This document shows positions 6,808 through 9,779 of a stretch of 9,779 nt of DNA, piece after piece. The stretch's first letter is position 1, and the number at the start of each line of letters is the position of its first letter. The position numbers and the translations under genes were made by a program. The DNA comes from DASWIV01 sp036397475 (lineage in GTDB: Bacteria; JAJVIF01; JAPKYR01). The stretch is taken from the NCBI GenBank assembly GCA_036397475.1, contig DASWIV010000243.1:1-9779 (forward strand), given 5' to 3'. The notes under the pieces were generated by a model. It made no database searches and was not told the origin of the DNA. It saw only the letters and a list, made by a program, of their open reading frames with translations.

Positions 6808-7905
6808 TTAATTGTGCGGCTGAGGCGTCGGAGCATTACTCACATAGCTCTGCGACCAGTCCGGGTTGCTCTCGTCCTCGGGTGTCCACGTCAACCGTAC
6901 CGGCTTAGGCGGTGTGGGATCTGGTGTCGGACCGATATACATCTTGTATAACTCGAAATTGTTATCGTTCTCATCCGACACATACGCGATCCATCTTCCG
7001 TTAGGAGAAAAACACGGATTCATCTCGTTCGCCTTCGTGTTGGTAAGCCTCACAGGTTCGGATGCACCCACATTACCCATGGTCACATACGCAAGGTCCC
7101 AGCTTCCCCAGTAATTTGTCTGGAACACTATCTTATCTCCCTGGAAGCTGAACGCGGGATGGCGTGTTGTGATCATGTTATCAAAATCGGGATCGTCGCC
7201 CGCGAAGAATGTTATCCTGACCGACTCATCGCCTTCGGGATAATAGACGAACAATTCGGTGTCGCCGATGTAAAATCCGCCGTTGACACGGGTAGCGTAG
7301 CAGATCGCCGATCCCCAATGGTTGGAGCAGGCGTCGTACGATGCTGTCCCGCCGGGGAAATAGCCCAGAAGCTCTCCGGTGGATGGGTGGAATTTGTGCA
7401 TGGTAACAACATCGAATGGCGCGCCGATCAGATTATTCAATCTCGACGATACAATAAATCCTGGAGCCCAGTCGGTAGAGAGAGCGTTCCACTGCCACGT
7501 GTCGTCGGTCAATTGAATAGGTTCATTGAACGGCTTGAACCGGAATATATCGTGGCTGCCATACCCTCCACTCGACCTGTTCGATATAAACGCGATGTGA
7601 AATCCCTTGGGTGAAAATGAAGCCCAGTCATCGTCGGCAGGATTATTCGTCAGCCTGACCGCGGGAACGTTCCCAGTAGGGAAAGGAGGTTGAGCGTAAA
7701 GTTCGTTATTGATGGTGCCGGTATTTGATTTTAGAGCGCGCGTGTAGGCAATTACACTTGGAAGCGCGTAGCCATAGTTTCCTTCAAGCATTCTCAGGAG
7801 TTCGTTGTCCTGATCGTCGCCAGGAACAGTTGGCGAACCGCCACAGGACGTTACAAACGCGCCTGCGGTTACCAGGACGAGGAAAAAGATCGCATTCCGA
7901 AACAT
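6808..7905 (-). CDS. TolB/PD40-like beta-propeller lipoprotein
   Basis: This 365-residue lipoprotein has a signal peptide ending VTSC (Cys21). The rest is a propeller built of PD40/TolB-type units with the pattern 'RLT......D..P.FSP.G..IAF.S.R....D.....'. Clear units include the DDDWASFSPKGFHIAFISNR block (about 90-110), a block around HPAFSFQGDKIVFQT (roughly 245-260), a block with MNPCFSPNGRWIAYVSDEND (roughly 290-315), and a C-terminal RLTWTPEDESNPDWS strand that may close the ring. TolB itself is a soluble periplasmic protein encoded next to tolA/pal; neither neighbour is present, so this is not tolB. The ATG is well supported by GGAGG six bases upstream. It heads a two-gene leftward set with the COG3650-like lipoprotein. 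A binding role in the periplasm or at the outer membrane is inferred. Confidence 0.83.
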   Translation of the reverse strand: MFRNAIFFLVLVTAGAFVTSCGGSPTVPGDDQDNELLRMLEGNYGYALPSVIAYTRALKSNTGTINNELYAQPPFPTGNVPAVRLTNNPADDDWASFSPKGFHIAFISNRSSGGYGSHDIFRFKPFNEPIQLTDDTWQWNALSTDWAPGFIVSSRLNNLIGAPFDVVTMHKFHPSTGELLGYFPGGTASYDACSNHWGSAICYATRVNGGFYIGDTELFVYYPEGDESVRITFFAGDDPDFDNMITTRHPAFSFQGDKIVFQTNYWGSWDLAYVTMGNVGASEPVRLTNTKANEMNPCFSPNGRWIAYVSDENDNNFELYKMYIGPTPDPTPPKPVRLTWTPEDESNPDWSQSYVSNAPTPQPHN

Positions 7906-7943
7906 GATTTACCTCCGGTTGGAAACTGTATTTCCTCGACTTA

Positions 7944-7972
7944 ATTATATATCATTATAGAGTTTCAGTCCA
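7944..7972 (-). promoter_or_regulatory. Promoter with two tandem TATAAT boxes for the propeller lipoprotein
   Basis: On the minus strand two perfect TATAAT hexamers occur (7959-7954 and 7949-7944) separated by GATA. TGGACT (7972-7967) lies 17 bases before the second one. Transcription would start near 7937, giving a leader of about 30 bases. A short inverted repeat, GGAAA and TTTCC (7921-7935), lies in the leader. Confidence 0.5.
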
Positions 7973-8030
7973 TGTGCGAACCAAAAATTTGCTGAACTTC
8001 TAGTGCACGATGCAAATCTTAAGATGCCGG

Positions 8031-8048
8031 ACACGATAACTATCGTGT
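8031..8048. promoter_or_regulatory. Operator-like palindrome upstream of the pilin-like gene
   Basis: ACACGATA and TATCGTGT form a perfect 8-bp inverted repeat around a two-base centre (AC), ending 12 bases before the ATG at 8061. A third copy of the core, ACGATA, occurs at 8055-8060 directly before the start. There is no T-tract in either direction, so it is not a terminator. Size and symmetry fit a dimeric repressor site. The right arm touches a possible -10 (TAAAAT, 8048-8053). A separate 10-bp palindrome, ATCTTAAGAT, lies at 8016-8025. Confidence 0.5.
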
Positions 8049-8060
8049 AAAATAACGATA

Positions 8061-8789
8061 ATGATCAAAGTAAGAAACTTCGATATCAGCCTGCTGGCTG
8101 GAGTACTCGCACTGGTCGTGTTTTTTCATATCGCCAGTGTCGGTAACCGGGTGAGGGCGGAGGAGCACGATTCACTCTACAAGCAGGGAGGCGGGTCGGC
8201 GTATGGAATTTTCCCGGATCAGCGGCTGACACCGCTCGAGGAAACCTGCCGATCAGCCCTCATGATGGTCGGACAGGCGGAATATTCGTATTCCTCTCAC
8301 AGGCAGAGCCGCCAGTACGCATACCTCCAGGAACTGGTGAAAGATGGATACCTTACGGCGAATACTACCGGACGGTCACTCGCTGGAGAATATTCAATAT
8401 CTTTCTACCTCCCTGTCGGTCGTGACGGTTTTACGCTGATAGCCGAGCCGATGAACTACGAGTTACGCCCGCTCATGCTGAATGAATCGTGGGAAATTAC
8501 ATCGTTGACCACATCCATCGACGGCGACCCGTCCGATGACTGGGGATCGGTAAGAGAAAAAGAAACCGATTATTACTGGGAAAATGGCTTTTTCAAACCC
8601 TTCGGAATGTTCGAGCTTGGCCAGATCAGGGAAGATCTTCAGGTGAGAGTCAACCATGAACAGTCTGGCTATTTGATCCACAGGATGATAACCGATAATC
8701 TCAAGGGACGATATCCGGATAACAGTATGTTTTATCTGTACGGGTACAGGTCGTACATAATTGGCGACACTCGCGAGTTTGAGTATTGA
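8061..8789 (+). CDS. Exported protein with type IV pilin-like domain, no prepilin signal
   Basis: This 242-residue protein has one N-terminal hydrophobic segment (about 9-27). It is followed by VRAEE, which could be a signal peptidase I site after Ala33, or the segment may stay as an anchor. Residues about 57-132 resemble the globular part of type IV pilin and type II secretion pseudopilins: a helix with EETCRSALMMVGQAEYSY, then YAYLQELVKDGYL, then GEYSISFYL and GFTLIAEP. That order (helix, 'L..L...GYL', strands ending 'F...A.P') is common in such proteins, but the class III leader and the GFTLIE-type cleavage site before the membrane helix are missing. Residues 133-242 are not recognised and contain many Tyr, Trp and acidic residues. 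The ATG is the only possible start in the frame because TAA lies at 8037-8039, and it has no Shine-Dalgarno. It is transcribed away from the propeller lipoprotein. Function unknown. Confidence 0.72.
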   Translation: MIKVRNFDISLLAGVLALVVFFHIASVGNRVRAEEHDSLYKQGGGSAYGIFPDQRLTPLEETCRSALMMVGQAEYSYSSHRQSRQYAYLQELVKDGYLTANTTGRSLAGEYSISFYLPVGRDGFTLIAEPMNYELRPLMLNESWEITSLTTSIDGDPSDDWGSVREKETDYYWENGFFKPFGMFELGQIREDLQVRVNHEQSGYLIHRMITDNLKGRYPDNSMFYLYGYRSYIIGDTREFEY

Positions 8790-8844
8790 TATCATCAATT
8801 TCCGAATAATCGCCCAACTAAGTAAGTACTAATTAGGTTACTGG

Positions 8845-8861
8845 CCCGCATTATAAGCGGG
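8845..8861 (+). terminator. Weak hairpin after the pilin-like gene
   Basis: CCCGC and GCGGG pair around the seven-base loop ATTATAA, 56 bases past the stop. The next bases are not a T-run; nine Ts occur only at 8887-8895. It may be a poor terminator or a chance hairpin. Confidence 0.2.
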
Positions 8862-8943
8862 ATACAGAGGCCTCGACATATAATAATTTTTTTTTACTGT
8901 GTAATTGAAAATAGTTAACAACGGCCACCTGGTTTAAACGATA

Positions 8944-9000
8944 ATATTGTTGAACTCATAAATCAACTTTATTTTATGAAGCGACAGGATTAAACAATAT
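8944..9000 (+). promoter_or_regulatory. Control region of the pseudo-receiver gene with nested inverted repeats
   Basis: ATATTGTT (8944-8951) is repeated in inverse as AACAATAT (8993-9000), and inside it GTTGA (8949-8953) pairs with TCAAC (8963-8967). A weak promoter candidate overlaps: TTGAAC (8950-8955), 16 bases, then TTTTAT (8972-8977). A palindromic GTTTAAAC lies just upstream (8932-8939). The remainder of 8790-9013 is AT-rich and holds no gene. Confidence 0.3.
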
Positions 9001-9013
9001 ACGGGGTTACAGG

Positions 9014-9580
9014 ATGGAAGTCAGGGAAAACGTTCCAATCGGTGAATTCCTCGAAATCATAGAAGGACTTTTAAGTTTCACCGAAATTCGAGAGAAGCAG
9101 GTTCAGTATTTCATCAAGGAAATTGAAGCTCTTCATAAACAGCTGGAACCGTACCTCGCGAAAGATGGGAGAGCTGGCGAAAAAGGCGGAAAACAGGGGG
9201 AACGGCCACAGGATGTTTTAATCGTTGACAGCAATCCGGTTATGCGCACCAACCTCAGCAGTATCTTCGAGTCCGAAGGAATAAAGGTCTGCGAGAAATT
9301 CGACGATGGTTACCTGGCCATTGAGTACTGCAAATCCCACAGTCCGGGAATTATCATTATCAGTACAGTTCTGAATGGCATTTCGGGATTGGAAGCCATG
9401 AGAAGAATTCGTGAATTAAAACCGGACACCTGCATTATCATGATCAGCGACCCCACTGACAAACTGGCGGTCCTCAAAGCCATGCAGTCAGGCGCGTCGG
9501 ATTACATCACCAAGCCTATCAATTCGATAAGATTGATAAGCACCGTAAAATACCTGTTCGATACGAATACAATTCAATAA
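9014..9580 (+). CDS. Stand-alone pseudo-receiver (atypical response regulator)
   Basis: This 188-residue cytoplasmic protein has a helical, charged N-terminus (about 8-50, probably coiled coil), a Gly/Lys-rich linker (51-63) and a receiver domain (67-188) of the CheY fold. Hallmarks kept: VLIVDSN at 68-74 (Asp72 of the acidic pair), GLEAMRRIRE at 125-134, the switch Ser145 in MISD, and Lys167 in DYITKP. Hallmarks lost: the second acidic residue is Ser73, and the phospho-acceptor position in IIIISTVLNG is Ser117, not Asp. It should not be phosphorylated in the usual way and may act by protein contact alone. There is no DNA-binding or other output domain. A weak GGGG lies seven bases before the ATG. 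A strong terminator 33 bases past the stop makes it likely monocistronic. No kinase is adjacent in the window. Confidence 0.85.
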   Translation: MEVRENVPIGEFLEIIEGLLSFTEIREKQVQYFIKEIEALHKQLEPYLAKDGRAGEKGGKQGERPQDVLIVDSNPVMRTNLSSIFESEGIKVCEKFDDGYLAIEYCKSHSPGIIIISTVLNGISGLEAMRRIRELKPDTCIIMISDPTDKLAVLKAMQSGASDYITKPINSIRLISTVKYLFDTNTIQ

Positions 9581-9612
9581 GCAAATAAGCAGCGGATGCA
9601 GTGGAAGGAAGC

Positions 9613-9638
9613 ACCCGGGATTCGATCCCGGGTTTTTT
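9613..9638 (+). terminator. Strong rho-independent terminator of the pseudo-receiver gene
   Basis: ACCCGGGAT and ATCCCGGGT form a perfect nine-base-pair stem with loop TCG, followed by six Ts (9633-9638, the first also pairing in the stem). It starts 33 bases past the stop codon and reads in the plus direction. Confidence 0.9.
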
Positions 9639-9663
9639 CGGGTGTGAGCGCGGATTGATTTTA

Positions 9664-9692
9664 TGGACAAAAGCAGCAACAAAAAATAGAAT
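9664..9692 (+). promoter_or_regulatory. Sigma-70-type promoter near the right edge
   Basis: TGGACA (9664-9669) and TAGAAT (9687-9692) are 17 bases apart. Each differs from the consensus at one position. It lies just after the terminator of the previous gene and 41 bases before a candidate start codon. Transcription would begin near 9699. Confidence 0.55.
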
Positions 9693-9732
9693 GAGGTATC
9701 ACCCATTTTCAGTAGAAAGGAAATGATACCTC
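9693..9732 (+). promoter_or_regulatory. Inverted repeat spanning the leader of the right-edge gene
   Basis: GAGGTATCA (9693-9701) is repeated in inverse as TGATACCTC (9724-9732), with 22 bases between. The AGAAAGGA sequence, a possible ribosome site, lies between the arms. The right arm ends one base before the ATG at 9734. The left arm begins directly after the -10 hexamer. It could be a two-site operator or an RNA hairpin affecting translation. Confidence 0.45.
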
Positions 9733-9733
9733 G

Positions 9734-9779
9734 ATGAAAAAGATGCCAGATAATGAAGAATTCTGCAAGAGGGCAGTGG
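9734..9779 (+). CDS. Possible start of a new gene (cut by window edge)
   Basis: An ATG at 9734 opens a frame of 15 visible codons (MKKMPDNEEFCKRAV) that runs off the right edge. It has no signal peptide. AAAGGA lies upstream but about 13 bases away, farther than usual unless the leader hairpin forms. The promoter and inverted repeat just upstream support a real gene, but too little is visible to name it. Confidence 0.35.
   Translation, partial: MKKMPDNEEFCKRAV

Noticed and set aside
6808..7905. Calling the propeller lipoprotein tolB
   Set aside because: It has a lipobox, lacks the TolB N-terminal domain, and no tol/pal gene is nearby. PD40 repeats are widespread.
8427..8450. GFTLIAEP in the pilin-like protein, resembling a prepilin cleavage motif
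   Set aside because: It lies at residues 123-130, far from the N-terminus and not followed by a membrane helix. It is better read as a strand of the pilin-like domain.
9613..9638. A tRNA T-arm-like string (GATTCGATCCC) suggesting a tRNA end
   Set aside because: There is no acceptor stem, anticodon arm or D-arm upstream. The perfect stem plus T-run is a terminator.

Overview
The window looks like a chromosomal segment of a diderm (Gram-negative-type), probably uncultivated bacterium with moderate GC. Five of its nine genes encode lipoproteins with a signal peptide ending at a lipidation cysteine. None has Asp right after that Cys, which under the E. coli sorting rule fits the outer membrane. 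No plasmid, phage, IS, CRISPR, rRNA or tRNA signal was found. I do not assign a phylum.

Layout. (1) 1-292, minus: the start of a PAS-domain signalling protein, cut by the left edge, apparently using a TTG start set by a strong AGGAGG site. (2) 460-4491, minus: three lipoprotein genes in a row. In transcription order these are a small carboxypeptidase-regulatory-like (CarboxypepD_reg) lipoprotein, a phospholipase-D-fold lipoprotein and a large NHL-repeat lipoprotein with two CarboxypepD_reg domains. A good extended -10 promoter precedes the first gene and a perfect hairpin follows the last. (3) 4492-4832: divergent control region. (4) 4833-5975, plus: a polytopic WecA/TagO-type polyprenyl-phosphate sugar-1-phosphate transferase. 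(5) 5972-7905, minus: a beta-propeller (TolB/PD40-like) lipoprotein followed by a COG3650-like lipoprotein, whose stop overlaps the transferase stop tail to tail. (6) 8061-8789, plus: a membrane-anchored or secreted protein with a pilin-like fold and an operator-like palindrome just upstream. (7) 9014-9580, plus: a small pseudo-receiver with a strong terminator. (8) 9734-9779, plus: the possible start of another gene, preceded by a good promoter and an inverted repeat.

How the genes may work together. The minus-strand lipoproteins carry repeat and beta-sandwich domains typical of surface or periplasmic binding rather than metabolism. The transferase makes the lipid-linked first sugar of a surface polymer, so the whole region has a cell-envelope flavour. 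The edge genes are signalling proteins. No defence, secretion or biosynthetic system is complete here.

The most notable points are degenerate active sites. The PLD-like protein has lost a different catalytic residue in each half (H-x-A and N-x-K). The receiver has Ser in place of the phospho-acceptor Asp. The transferase has Asn in place of one conserved Asp. Several upstream regions also contain unusual inverted repeats.
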